64,000 nt of DNA, from contig JADJOP010000004.1 of assembly GCA_016713735.1 (NCBI GenBank), positions 372,001 through 436,000 on the forward strand. Direction: 5' to 3'. The number at the start of each line of letters is the position of its first letter. The stretch's first letter is position 1. Of the stretch, positions 51,916 through 59,842 are shown piece after piece. Source of the stretch: Bryobacterales bacterium (GTDB lineage Bacteria > Acidobacteriota > Terriglobia > Bryobacterales > Bryobacteraceae). The position numbers and the translations under genes were made by a program. The notes below the pieces were generated by a model. That model had not been told where the DNA came from, searched no databases, and saw nothing but the letters and a program-made list of their open reading frames with translations.

Positions 51916-52387
51916 GCAACTGGCCGGTGAACTCGATCCGCTGCGCTCCCCCCCCGACCATTGCACAGGATCTCTTCGCCATGGCCGACGAGCTGCACCG
52001 GTGGGCGCGGGTGAAAGCGCCCGCCATCCTGGCCCACAACTGCCTGTTTCCTGAGTCACAGAAGGTGGCCGGCGCCTTCGGCGGCTCACTTGGCCTGTGC
52101 CGGTTGGCTGGCCTCGGAACGCCGCGCCGGCTTGATTTCGTGGCGTCTGGTTCACGGGCGAAACCGCGAAGCTCCGTCGTTGCCGCGATGGCAAGCCGCG
52201 CCCGCTCACCAATGCATCACATGCATGCGGTTCCGTAAGCGGGCCTTACGCATGTCTACGCTCCGGACATGCCCTCGGTGCGCGATGCGTTTCCGCAACG
52301 CCCCCTGACGCCAAACAGTGGTTCGGCCCGGGAATCCCTCCGCCCTTTCCCGGCGATTGCAGGTCGACTCCCGACCCGCGGCGGCGG
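51916..52387. other. Intergenic stretch before the third COG1433 gene
   Basis: About 470 bases. An 85-codon frame at 51981-52238 (MADELHRWARVKAPAIL) starts plausibly but soon loses any protein-like pattern, so I do not call it. The right end carries the strong sigma-54 promoter described separately. Confidence 0.4.
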
Positions 52388-52403
52388 TGGCAGTCGCCTT
52401 GCT
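52388..52403 (+). promoter_or_regulatory. Sigma-54 promoter of the COG1433-permease operon
   Basis: TGGCAGTCGCCTTGCT matches TGGCAC-N5-TTGCW at all but two fixed bases and keeps GG-N10-GC. It lies 20 bases before the ATG at 52423, so the leader is ~10 bases, short but compatible with GTGAGG as ribosome-binding site. The nearby PAS-type sigma-54 activator is the obvious regulator candidate. Confidence 0.65.
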
Positions 52404-52422
52404 CGGAGATCAGTGAGGCCGC

Positions 52423-52809
52423 ATGAGAGTCGCCATTCCGGTATCCGAGGACGCAGTGGCTACCACGATCGACTTCGCACACGAAGTCCTCGTCGTGGAC
52501 TGCGAAGCATCTCGGGAAATGCGTCGCAAGCGGCACGCCCTGGCAGATGGGCTCCCCACGAATCTGGCCAATCGAATCGCACGGCTTGGCATTCAGGTGT
52601 TGCTGTGCGGCGCCATCTCGCGGCCACTCGCTGTCTTGATGAGGGAAGCCGGCATTCGGGTGATCCCGCTCGTCAGTGGAACCGCCGACGAGGTTCTCGC
52701 CGCGTTCCTCGAGAATCGCCTCGAAGACCCCCGCTTCCTCCTGCCCGGTTGCACGGAGGGCGACCGGAAGCGGCTGTCGCGGAGCCCGGCCTCGCGCTGG
52801 ACCGGGTGA
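52423..52809 (+). CDS. COG1433 (NifX/NifB-like) protein 3
   Basis: A 128-residue COG1433 protein: MRVAIPVSEDAVATTIDFAHEVLVVDC, then NRIARLGIQVLLCGAISRPLAVLMREAGIRVIPLVSG, the fold's second half. The usual HFG or GRA motif is replaced by IDFAHE, and Cys occur at CGAIS and LLPGCTEG. It is the first gene of an operon with a membrane permease seven bases on, and its promoter looks sigma-54-dependent. Unlike proteins 1 and 2 it is on the plus strand and less conserved. A cluster- or metal-binding role is family inference. Confidence 0.82.
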   Translation: MRVAIPVSEDAVATTIDFAHEVLVVDCEASREMRRKRHALADGLPTNLANRIARLGIQVLLCGAISRPLAVLMREAGIRVIPLVSGTADEVLAAFLENRLEDPRFLLPGCTEGDRKRLSRSPASRWTG

Positions 52810-52816
52810 CGCTCAG

Positions 52817-53842
52817 ATGCCCTGGATCACCCTGGATCTCGTCGAAACCTCCCTCCTGATCACGGCCTTCGTCGCTGTGATGATGCTGCTCATTGAGTAT
52901 CTGAACGTGCTGACCGGCGGAGCATGGCGGCAACGACTGTCCGGCCATCGTTGGGGGCAATATCTCCTGGCCGCCCTGCTCGGCGCCACGCCTGGTTGTC
53001 TTGGCGCGTTCGTCGTTGTCGCCATGTACTCCCACGGCGCGCTGACGTTGGGCGCGCTCGTCACGGCCATGATTGCCGCCAGCGGCGACGAAGCCTTCGT
53101 CATGCTGGCGCTGATCCCCCGGCAGGCCCTGGTAATCATGGCCATCCTGGTGGCTGCCGGCATCGCCGCGGGTGCGCTCGTGGATGGGCTTTCCGGCAAC
53201 CGGCGCACAAGCCAACCCGCCGAATGCCTCAAACTTCACCTGCGCCAGTTATGTGATTGCCTGCCGAAGGGACAACTGCTTCAGCAGTGGCGGGAGTGCT
53301 CCGCGGCGCGAGGTGCCCTCGCCATCGCGCTGGCACTGTTCCTGGCGGCCGTGGTTGCGGGCCGTCTGGGGCCAGCCGGGTGGAACTGGATCCGGGTAAG
53401 TCTGGTTCTGATCTCCGCAATCGCCCTCCTCATCGTGAGCACAGTGCCCGACCACTTCCTGGAGGAACACCTGTGGCGGCATGTGGTCAAGCGTCATGCG
53501 CCGCGAGTGTTTCTGTGGACGCTCGGCGCTCTCATCACCATGCAGTTGCTGACCAGCGTTCTCCACCTGAAGACGCTCTCCCAGGAAGGGAAGTGGGGGC
53601 TCCTGGTTGCCGCCTGCCTCATCGGTTTGATCCCCGAATCGGGCCCGCATCTGATTTTCGTGACGCTGTACGCCAACGCCTCATTACCTTTTAGCGTTCT
53701 GCTGGCAAGCTCGGTTGTGCAGGACGGCCATGGCATGCTGCCCATGTTGGCGCACTCAAGGCGAGAGTTCGTTCTCGTGAAAGCGATCAACTTCGTCGCC
53801 GGCCTCGCGCTCGGCGCTCTGGCCATGGCGGCAGGGTATTGA
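52817..53842 (+). CDS. Predicted 10-TM heavy-metal permease (ArsP_2-like)
   Basis: A 341-residue integral membrane protein with about ten helices. Diagnostic blocks are AALLGATPGCLGAFVVVAMYSHGALTLG and ALVTAMIAASGDEAFVMLALIP in the first half, and a partly similar second half with CLIGLIPESGPHLIFVTLYA and ASSVVQDGHGMLPMLAHSR. This repeated GAIPGC/GLIPESGPH pattern is that of the putative 10TM heavy-metal exporter family (ArsP_2). The polar GDEAF and GPH residues in membrane segments could bind an ion. It follows COG1433 protein 3 by seven bases, so is co-expressed. The ion transported (arsenite, Mn, Se or Mo species) is unknown. Confidence 0.78.
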   Translation: MPWITLDLVETSLLITAFVAVMMLLIEYLNVLTGGAWRQRLSGHRWGQYLLAALLGATPGCLGAFVVVAMYSHGALTLGALVTAMIAASGDEAFVMLALIPRQALVIMAILVAAGIAAGALVDGLSGNRRTSQPAECLKLHLRQLCDCLPKGQLLQQWRECSAARGALAIALALFLAAVVAGRLGPAGWNWIRVSLVLISAIALLIVSTVPDHFLEEHLWRHVVKRHAPRVFLWTLGALITMQLLTSVLHLKTLSQEGKWGLLVAACLIGLIPESGPHLIFVTLYANASLPFSVLLASSVVQDGHGMLPMLAHSRREFVLVKAINFVAGLALGALAMAAGY

Positions 53843-53941
53843 CCTTGGCGGGCAATCCACTCGTGCCCGGCCGTGGCCCGGAATGGCGCCAGTCGCACGG
53901 CGCCGCGATCTCGACGTCCAGTGACAGGAATGAGGAATGTG

Positions 53942-54196
53942 ATGGCTTATGTGATTACTGATACATGCACCAAGGACGGGTATTGCATCGATGCGTGCCC
54001 GGTCGACTGCATCCACCCCAAACTCGAGGAATCGGACTTCGACGCGGTTCCACATCTCTACATCGATCCCGAACAATGCATCGATTGTGGAGCTTGCATC
54101 CCGGTCTGTCCTACTAACTCCATCTTTGTCCTGGAGGAACTGCCGGCGGAATTAGCCGCCTTTGCCGGCCGCAATGCCGCCTACTACGGACACTGA
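53942..54196 (+). CDS. Two-cluster 4Fe-4S/7Fe-type ferredoxin
   Basis: An 84-residue ferredoxin: AYVITDTCTKDGYCIDACPVDCIHP with an atypically spaced first Cys set (C-x5-C-x3-C-x3-C), then ECIDCGACIPVCPTNSI-like CxxCxxCxxxCP for the second cluster. This spacing is usual in small ferredoxins of the seven-iron/8Fe kind. ATG 53942 follows GAGGA; ATG 53930 is in frame too. It is 99 bases after the permease and on the same strand, so may be in its operon. As a low-potential electron carrier it could serve cluster assembly or redox functions with the COG1433 proteins. Confidence 0.9.
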   Translation: MAYVITDTCTKDGYCIDACPVDCIHPKLEESDFDAVPHLYIDPEQCIDCGACIPVCPTNSIFVLEELPAELAAFAGRNAAYYGH

Positions 54197-54214
54197 ACCT
54201 GCAGGAGCCGCCTC

Positions 54215-55201
54215 TCAGACCGCCGGCAATGAGATCCGGTCGAGCGCCTCCAACCGGCGCGACACCAACTGAGCGTTTTGATCATCGCCGGAGCTGAGAA
54301 ATCCGTCCAGGGCTTCATGAAAACACTGGGAGGCTCGACGCAGGCTGGGAACACTCTCGCAAAACGCCAGCAGGAGATAGCCCTGCCCGCGGTTGAACTG
54401 CGTCACCGCATAGTCGTGCGGACGGTTGTCTTTGCTCCGGAACCGGAGGGCCCGCGCGTAATGCCGCAGTGCCCGCCTTACATTCTTACAGGGCGCCTCC
54501 TGGCTATCGGGCAGGTGCAGGAAGGCGTTGCCGAGGTTGTTGTGCAAGTCCGCGCATCTTCCCCCCAGGTGCAGCGCGACACAGGCCCGAAAAGCAGCGC
54601 TGTAACACCCGATCGCGTGGCGAAGATTGTCCCTCCGGTCTCCGCTCGGAAGCTCTCGATACGCGGTACCGAGGTTCTGCACCGTGGCCGCGAATCGCAC
54701 CAGATCGTCGCGCTCCGTCCTTACATGCAGCGCGTTGACGTAGTGCTGAACCGCCTGCTCCCACTGCGAGGAATCTCCCGCCCCGGCAAGCTCGCAACAC
54801 ACGTTGCCGAGGTTGTATTCCGTGCGCGCCCAATCCTCCTCCAACCCCAGGTCGCGGTAGATCCGTAGCGCCTCCGCCAGCACCGGCAGCGCCTCGGCGG
54901 CGCGGTGGCCTGCCCTGCGCGCATTGCCAAGGGAATCGAGATACTTGGCGCGCACCGCGCGTGATCCCCTCGCTTCAGCCAGCGCAAGCGCCCGCTCGAA
55001 ATAGGCCGCCGCCATCGGCAGGTTCACAAGGCTGTGCCGTCTGCAGGCGCCGCTGTAGCAAATACCGATCTGGTGGCAAAGCTCCGCATTACAGGGCTGT
55101 TCGGCGAATGCCGCTTCGAGCGACGAGATGGCGTCCTCGCACTGTTGCGCGCAACACTGCGCTGCCGCCGGTTCTCCCGCGCCACACATTGCTTGGTCCA
55201 T
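54215..55201 (-). CDS. TPR-repeat protein, Cys-rich N-terminus
   Basis: A 328-residue tetratricopeptide-type protein, probably soluble. Repeats are visible from ~45: EDAISSLEAAFAEQPCNAELCHQIGICYSG, then AAAYFERALALAEARGSRAVRAKYLDSLGNA, WARTEYNLGNVC and CADLHNNLGNAFLHL with the TPR consensus NLGNA. The N-terminus is Cys-rich (MCGAGEPAAAQCCAQQCED). ATG 55201 has AAGGAGTGAGT upstream, a strong ribosome-binding site; a longer frame to 55390 is not supported. TPR repeats bind partner proteins. It converges on the ferredoxin gene; its partner is unknown. Confidence 0.8.
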   Translation of the reverse strand: MDQAMCGAGEPAAAQCCAQQCEDAISSLEAAFAEQPCNAELCHQIGICYSGACRRHSLVNLPMAAAYFERALALAEARGSRAVRAKYLDSLGNARRAGHRAAEALPVLAEALRIYRDLGLEEDWARTEYNLGNVCCELAGAGDSSQWEQAVQHYVNALHVRTERDDLVRFAATVQNLGTAYRELPSGDRRDNLRHAIGCYSAAFRACVALHLGGRCADLHNNLGNAFLHLPDSQEAPCKNVRRALRHYARALRFRSKDNRPHDYAVTQFNRGQGYLLLAFCESVPSLRRASQCFHEALDGFLSSGDDQNAQLVSRRLEALDRISLPAV

Positions 55202-55314
55202 ACTCACTCCTTGCCGCCGCGGACAAGGAAAGCGGCCCGCGGTTATCCCCTCACCTGGCTGCCCCCGCCTCTTCCCGGCGTCGGACTGAGGCTCTTTCGC
55301 CGTGGGAATCGCGT

Positions 55315-55739
55315 TCACATCAGCGGCAGTGTTCTTCTTCGCGTTGCAAGCCCGGCAAACTGGACAAAAGCGGCTTCGCACTCGCGCCAAATCTCCTGGA
55401 TCTCCCGCATCAGTGCTGGATGCCGCACGAACTCATGCAGTATCTCTTCGCTGCAGACCCGGCCAACCTCAATGTCGATCCGATTTCGCCGCGGCCCCGC
55501 CAGCACAATGAAAACTGAAGGCTGCCCCTCATGGACGAGCAGGGAAAGCTCGGCGTTCCACTTCCCACCGGCCATCCCTCGCACACAACCAACGTCCCCG
55601 GATGATGCCTCAGGAAGTCAGCTGCCTCACTGCACGTGGTACAACACTGCAACTGCCGCTTTCCTTCCCGGAAGCTAAGTTCGGCAAACAGCACCCCCAG
55701 CCCACACGGGCCGAAGGCAAGCACATTGAGTTCGCTCAT
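55315..55739 (-). pseudogene. Frame-broken receiver-like protein (second degenerate receiver)
   Basis: From ATG 55739 (AAGGAG just upstream) the frame reads MSELNVLAFGPCGLGVLFAE, then a receiver-like helix (EAADFLRHHPGTLVVCEG). After VVCEG the similarity moves to another frame (AGGKWNAELSLLVHEGQPS, then RNRIDIEVGRVCSEEILHEF) that ends at 55315. This indicates a one-base indel near 55575. The joined protein of ~140 residues resembles the receiver-like gene at 51.4 kb in layout (VLCSETLLDGDW against VVCEGMAGGKW), again without the phosphoacceptor Asp. The two may be paralogues serving the same system. Confidence 0.55.
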
Positions 55740-55786
55740 GGCGCAACTCCTTGCCCGGTCACCCTCGGATCCACTCCCAGGGCTTC

Positions 55787-56635
55787 CTACTCTTTTGGAT
55801 GCGGCGCCTGGACCGGGGTGACATCGGCCGCAGCAATTCCCGTCTTTCCCAGCACCTCCTCTTGAGAAGCGTCTTCATTCACCCCGCTCTCCTGCTGCCC
55901 CTGCACGTCAGCGCGCTGGTGCATGGCGGAACTCTGCTCCACCATCCGGAAAGCGCGCATCGCCGCCCGCCGCAGCGAATCAACCTCCACCTTGCCGAAG
56001 CGGCATAAACCCCAAACCAGTTCCGACGCCGTCAGCAGCGGCTTGGCCAAGCCCTCGGTTGCGTGGCCGGTTGTATTGGCAATGATGTGGTACAGCTCAT
56101 GCGCAACCACGCGCCCAAGCGCCTTGCCATATAGAAATTCCCGCGTCTCAACAGGCAGGTGCCGGATGTTTGGGTCCACCACATGGCGCACGCGATCACA
56201 ATCGACGACGCAGAACGGCAGGATTTCTCCATCTGTGCTGTGGGTCCAGCCAAGCGGTGCTAATGGACCTGCCGCACGGCAGCGACCCTCACTGCGGCAG
56301 GCGCCCTCAAGTGTGAGAACAACCAGTGCAGGCACCGGTTCGGCGCATTGCGCATGGTGGAAGTGCCGCCACACCAGCCTGATCCCCGCCGGCCGCATGA
56401 TGCCGCCCGCTTCGGCCTGCATCTCACTCAATAGCCGCGAGGAACATTCCCCAGCATCTCTCATGTACACCGTGAGGACCGCCGGCGGCGCATCCTGGCT
56501 GCCGCAGAGCGTTCCGGCTGAGAGGAATAGCAAACCAACATAAGCCACCCAGTGCTGGCTTGTCGGAACCCCTTCCCACAGGGCGCTGCCTTTCTCGCCG
56601 GGGGTAATCCTCTCGGTGGCCGGTGCGGGAGTCAT
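55787..56635 (-). CDS. Putative secreted zinc-metallopeptidase-like protein (HELYH motif)
   Basis: A 282-residue protein. A hydrophobic segment (WVAYVGLLFLSAGTLCGS, ~30-47) is probably a signal or anchor. The core has ALGRVVAHELYHIIANTTGHATEGLAK (~190-215): HELYH matches the zinc motif HExxH, with a further His/Glu downstream in TGHATEGLAK as a possible third ligand. Related proteins with this HELYH-TGH pattern occur in Solibacter, where their role is unknown. The Cys-rich middle (CRSEGRCRAAG, FCVVDCDR) suggests disulfides and an extracytoplasmic site. A sigma-54-like element is 32-47 bases upstream of the ATG. Peptidase activity is an inference from the motif. Confidence 0.62.
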   Translation of the reverse strand: MTPAPATERITPGEKGSALWEGVPTSQHWVAYVGLLFLSAGTLCGSQDAPPAVLTVYMRDAGECSSRLLSEMQAEAGGIMRPAGIRLVWRHFHHAQCAEPVPALVVLTLEGACRSEGRCRAAGPLAPLGWTHSTDGEILPFCVVDCDRVRHVVDPNIRHLPVETREFLYGKALGRVVAHELYHIIANTTGHATEGLAKPLLTASELVWGLCRFGKVEVDSLRRAAMRAFRMVEQSSAMHQRADVQGQQESGVNEDASQEEVLGKTGIAAADVTPVQAPHPKE

Positions 56636-57024
56636 CTGCTCTCCCTTCTGCTGCGCCAAGATGATGAGCACTCGGCTTGCCACGGCAGTTTGCGTGGTCG
56701 CCGCCTGCCCCGTTGAGAGAGCGAACGGCCCCTCGTCCTGTTTCGATGCCGCTCCGCCGCCAACCAGCCTGCGCATCGCACGGGCGCATGTCCGCCGGTC
56801 CATCGCCGGCGCTTCACCAGCGTGAGTTGCGAATTTGCAACGCCACCCCTGCTCTCAGCGTGCGGAATTGCATCTCGCGAGCCGGGTTCTTCCAGCACCG
56901 ATCCTCAGGAAGCTCCGCCCGCGCTTGTCGGCAACACTCTCACTGCGTCTTGGAACCACGAGTGCTCTTCCAAGACAGGTACGGCGTCAGGCGTCACCTG
57001 CTTGCCTGCCGAAAGGATAAACAA
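56636..57024. other. Intergenic region between divergent genes
   Basis: About 390 bases between the metallopeptidase-like gene and the aldolase gene. Apart from the sigma-54 candidate at 56667-56682 no clear element is seen. An open frame runs upstream of the aldolase from 56677 but shows no conserved pattern and no ribosome-binding site. Confidence 0.4.
56667..56682 (-). promoter_or_regulatory. Sigma-54 promoter candidate of the metallopeptidase-like gene
   Basis: Read leftward TGGCAAGCCGAGTGCT keeps TGGCA and GG-N10-GC, with GTGC for TTGC. The predicted start is ~20 bases before ATG 56635. Moderate quality. Confidence 0.4.
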
Positions 57025-57702
57025 ATGGCTCGTTTCGCGAGGCTGAAGGTGCTCAATACGATGGTCGAAACGGGCGTGATCCCCGTTTTCTACGACTCCG
57101 ATGTCGAGGTCGCGAAACAGGTCGCGGCCGCGGTGATGGCCGGCGGATGCCCGCTGCTGGAATTCACCAACCGCGGTGACCACGCCTGGGAGGTCTTCTC
57201 GGAACTGGAAAGGCATTGCTCGCGGACCCTGCCCGGCCTGATTCTCGGCGTCGGATCCGTGGTCGACCCCGGCACGGCAGCGCTCTACATCAACTGCGGC
57301 GCGAACTTCGTCGTCGGCCCCGTTCTGAATCCCGACGTGGCGCGCGCCTGCAATCGCCGCAAGATCTCCTATTCCCCTGGTTGCGGGAGCGCCTCCGAAA
57401 TCTCGCAGGCCGAGGAACTTGGCTGTGAAATCGTGAAGGTCTTTCCCGGCGCCGAGGTGGGCGGGCCGGCTTTCGTTAAGGCGGTCAAAGCGCCCTGCCC
57501 GTGGGTGTCCATCATGCCGACCGGCGGGGTAGAGAATTCCGAGGCCTCGCTCCGGGCCTGGTTCCAGGCCGGTGTAACCTGCGTCGGGATGGGTTCCAGC
57601 CTGGTCACAAAAGACCTGCTCAAGGCCGGTGACTACAAAGGCATCGCCGCCCGTGTCCGCTCGACATTGGAACTGGTCCGCGCCATTCGCGGAGGAAAGT
57701 GA
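57025..57702 (+). CDS. KDPG/KHG aldolase-family protein (Eda-like)
   Basis: A 225-residue (beta/alpha)8 aldolase related to 2-keto-3-deoxy-6-phosphogluconate aldolase. It has GVIPVFYDSDVEVAKQVAAAVMAGG (Eda start), LLEFTNRGDHA holding the base Glu, SVVDPGTAALYINCGANFVVGP, and the Schiff-base Lys in GCEIVKVFPGAEVGG (~137), then MPTGGVE. Class I aldolases of this type cleave KDPG or KDPGal to pyruvate and glyceraldehyde-3-phosphate. ATG 57025 follows GAAAGGA. The KDG-kinase-like gene starts three bases after its stop; together they form the usual pair for 2-keto-3-deoxy-sugar-acid breakdown. Confidence 0.88.
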   Translation: MARFARLKVLNTMVETGVIPVFYDSDVEVAKQVAAAVMAGGCPLLEFTNRGDHAWEVFSELERHCSRTLPGLILGVGSVVDPGTAALYINCGANFVVGPVLNPDVARACNRRKISYSPGCGSASEISQAEELGCEIVKVFPGAEVGGPAFVKAVKAPCPWVSIMPTGGVENSEASLRAWFQAGVTCVGMGSSLVTKDLLKAGDYKGIAARVRSTLELVRAIRGGK

Positions 57703-57705
57703 ACC

Positions 57706-58803
57706 ATGGCCATCCAGATCAAACCCCAGGACCACTGCCGCTGGGACGCGGCTGCGCTCGGTGAAGTGATGATCCGGCTCGATCCCGGCGACGTGCGCAT
57801 CCGCACGGCGCGCACCCTCCGCGTCTGGGAGGGCGGCGGCGAGTACAACGTAATGCGCGGCCTGCGCCGCTGCTTCGGTCTTCGCACCACCGTGGTCACC
57901 TCGATTGTCGACAACGAGATCGGCCGCTTGCTGGAGGACCTCATGCTCCAGGGAGGCGTCGACCTCTCCCACATCGCCTGGGTTCCCTTTGACGGCATCG
58001 GCAACGCCGCGCGCGTGGGGTTGAATTTCACCGAGCGCGGATTCGGGATCCGAGGCGCGGTTGGCTGCTCTGACCGGGCTCGCTCGGCGGCTTCCCAACT
58101 CAAGCCGGGCGATGTCGACTGGAAGCGCCTCTTCCACGACGAGGGCGTGCGGTGGTTTCATTGCGGCGGCATCTTTGCGGCCCTCTCCGCCTCAACCGCC
58201 GACATCACCATCGAAGCGATGCGGGCCGCTCGCGAAGCCGGCACCGTCGTTTCCTACGACCTCAATTTCCGCCCTTCCCTCTGGAAGTCCCAGGGCGGCA
58301 CGGCGCGCGCCATGGAGGTCAATCGCCGCATCGCCTCGCTCGTCGATGTCATGATCGGCAACGAAGAGGACTTCACCGCCGCCCTCGGCTTCCAGGTGCC
58401 CGGGATGGATGAGCACATCTCCAAGCTCGACCCGGCCAACTTCAAGAAGATGATTGCCGAGGTCTGCCGGATGTACCCCAACTTCCAGGCCGTGGCCACC
58501 ACCCTCCGCAATGCGAAGACCGCAACCGTGAATGACTGGGGCGCCGTGCTCTGGACCGGCGGCCAGTTCCATGAAGCCCCCCTTCGCGAAAACCTCGAAA
58601 TCTACGACCGCGTCGGCGGCGGCGACAGCTTCGCCTCCGGCCTCATCTACGGCTTCCTCGCGGGCAAGTCCGCGCAGGAGGCCGTCAATTATGGCGCCGC
58701 TCATGGCGCGCTGGCGATGACCACGCCAGGCGACACCACCATGGCCTCGCTGAAGGAAGTGGAGTCGGCCATGAAGGGCAAGGGCGCGCGCGTGGTCCGC
58801 TGA
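57706..58803 (+). CDS. PfkB-family sugar-acid kinase (2-keto-3-deoxygluconate kinase-like)
   Basis: A 365-residue ribokinase-fold enzyme. The N-terminal GEVMIRLDPGD and GGGEYNVMRGLRRCFG match KDG kinases, and the C-terminal PfkB signature is DRVGGGDSFASGLIYG with the catalytic Asp (~307). Other marks are FNFRP-like DLNFRPSLW and IGNEEDF. KdgK phosphorylates 2-keto-3-deoxygluconate to KDPG, which the preceding Eda-like aldolase would cleave. The start lies three bases after the aldolase stop with GAGGAAAG upstream. It is longer than E. coli KdgK (~310) because of inserts around 120-150 and 235-250. Confidence 0.88.
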   Translation: MAIQIKPQDHCRWDAAALGEVMIRLDPGDVRIRTARTLRVWEGGGEYNVMRGLRRCFGLRTTVVTSIVDNEIGRLLEDLMLQGGVDLSHIAWVPFDGIGNAARVGLNFTERGFGIRGAVGCSDRARSAASQLKPGDVDWKRLFHDEGVRWFHCGGIFAALSASTADITIEAMRAAREAGTVVSYDLNFRPSLWKSQGGTARAMEVNRRIASLVDVMIGNEEDFTAALGFQVPGMDEHISKLDPANFKKMIAEVCRMYPNFQAVATTLRNAKTATVNDWGAVLWTGGQFHEAPLRENLEIYDRVGGGDSFASGLIYGFLAGKSAQEAVNYGAAHGALAMTTPGDTTMASLKEVESAMKGKGARVVR

Positions 58804-58863
58804 CCGGCCACACGGTGCGCCCCACTGCTGCTGCCCGCGCTCTTGCCTGCGAAAAGAGGAACT

Positions 58864-59842
58864 ATGTCACTTACTCCGGAAGTTTTGCGCGAACGCATGA
58901 AGGCTGTCGTGATCGTGCAGACCACGCCATTCAACAAGGATGGCAGCCTCGACCTGGAGGGCCTCAAGGCAAACACCAGCTTTCTCGTCGAGCGCTGCGC
59001 GGGAAAGCGCTTCGTGCTTGTCCCCACCGGCAGCACCGGCGAGGCCTATGCCCTCTCCGATGATGAGCGTCTGCGAGTCATCGAAACGGTGGTGAACACC
59101 GTCGCCGGCAAACTTCCCGTACTTGGTGGGACCGGCGCCGCCGCCACCGGGCGCGTGATTGAACTTTCGCGCGCCGCCGAACGCGCCGGGGCCGATGGCG
59201 TCCAAGTGGTGCTGCCTTACTACCATGTGCCCAGCGAAGAGGGCCTCGTCACCCACTATCTGCGCATCGCCGACGCCCTCCGCATCGGCATCATCATCTA
59301 TAACAACGCCGCCGTCTCCAAACTCTGGATGCCGCCGCATCTCATGGCGCGCTGCGCCGAACACCCCAACATCATCGGCGACAAGGAGAACACCAGCGAC
59401 CCGGCCCTGTACAAAGCTATGCGCGATACCATCGACCCGGCGAAGATGACGGTGGTGTGCGGCATCGGCGAAGTGCAATTCGCCTGTGAGGCGGCCCTTG
59501 GCTGCCCGGGATACGTCACCTCGCTGGCAAACCTCGCTCCGGAATTGACCCTCGCCCTCTTGGAGGCCGCCGATCGCCTCGACTTCGCCGCCGTGCGCCT
59601 GCTCATCAAGCGCATCGAGCCGTGGCACAACTTCATCGCTGAGTGCGCGCAACCGCGGCAGGGATCCCTGGCTGATGACCGGCTTCTCCGCCGGGCATAT
59701 CTACGTCGGAGTCACGAAAGCGGCGATGGATCTTCTCGGGCTTGCCGGCGGCCTCGTGCGCGGTCCAGGCGACGACCTCTCTCCCGCCGAACGGGACCAG
59801 CTTCGCGACGTGCTATCCAGCATGGGGCTGCTGGACGCCTAG
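58864..59842 (+). pseudogene. Dihydrodipicolinate synthase-family aldolase/dehydratase, frameshifted near the 3' end
   Basis: An N-acetylneuraminate lyase/DapA-type barrel from ATG 58864 (AGAGGA upstream): TPFNKDGSLDLEGLK, the VPTGSTGEAYALSDDER block (GTTGE-like), VLPYYHVPSEEGL with the catalytic Tyr (~122), and IIGDKENTSD with the Schiff-base Lys (~178). The opening frame runs on to a stop at 59949, but after ~59655 it turns into Arg-rich nonsense. The adjacent frame gives DPWLMTGFSAGHIYVGVTKAAM and a normal C-terminus ending at 59842, so a one-base shift near 59650-59665 is likely. Next to KDG kinase and aldolase genes it would be a KDG-type dehydratase or aldolase. If the shift is real the C-terminal helices are lost. 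Confidence 0.82.

Noticed and set aside
51981..52238. 85-codon frame starting MADELHRW
   Set aside because: No ribosome-binding site, no conserved pattern and the C-terminal half looks random.
55740..55757. Apparent GG-N10-GC sigma-54 element before the frame-broken receiver gene
   Set aside because: It overlaps the AAGGAG ribosome-binding site, so transcription would start after the ATG.
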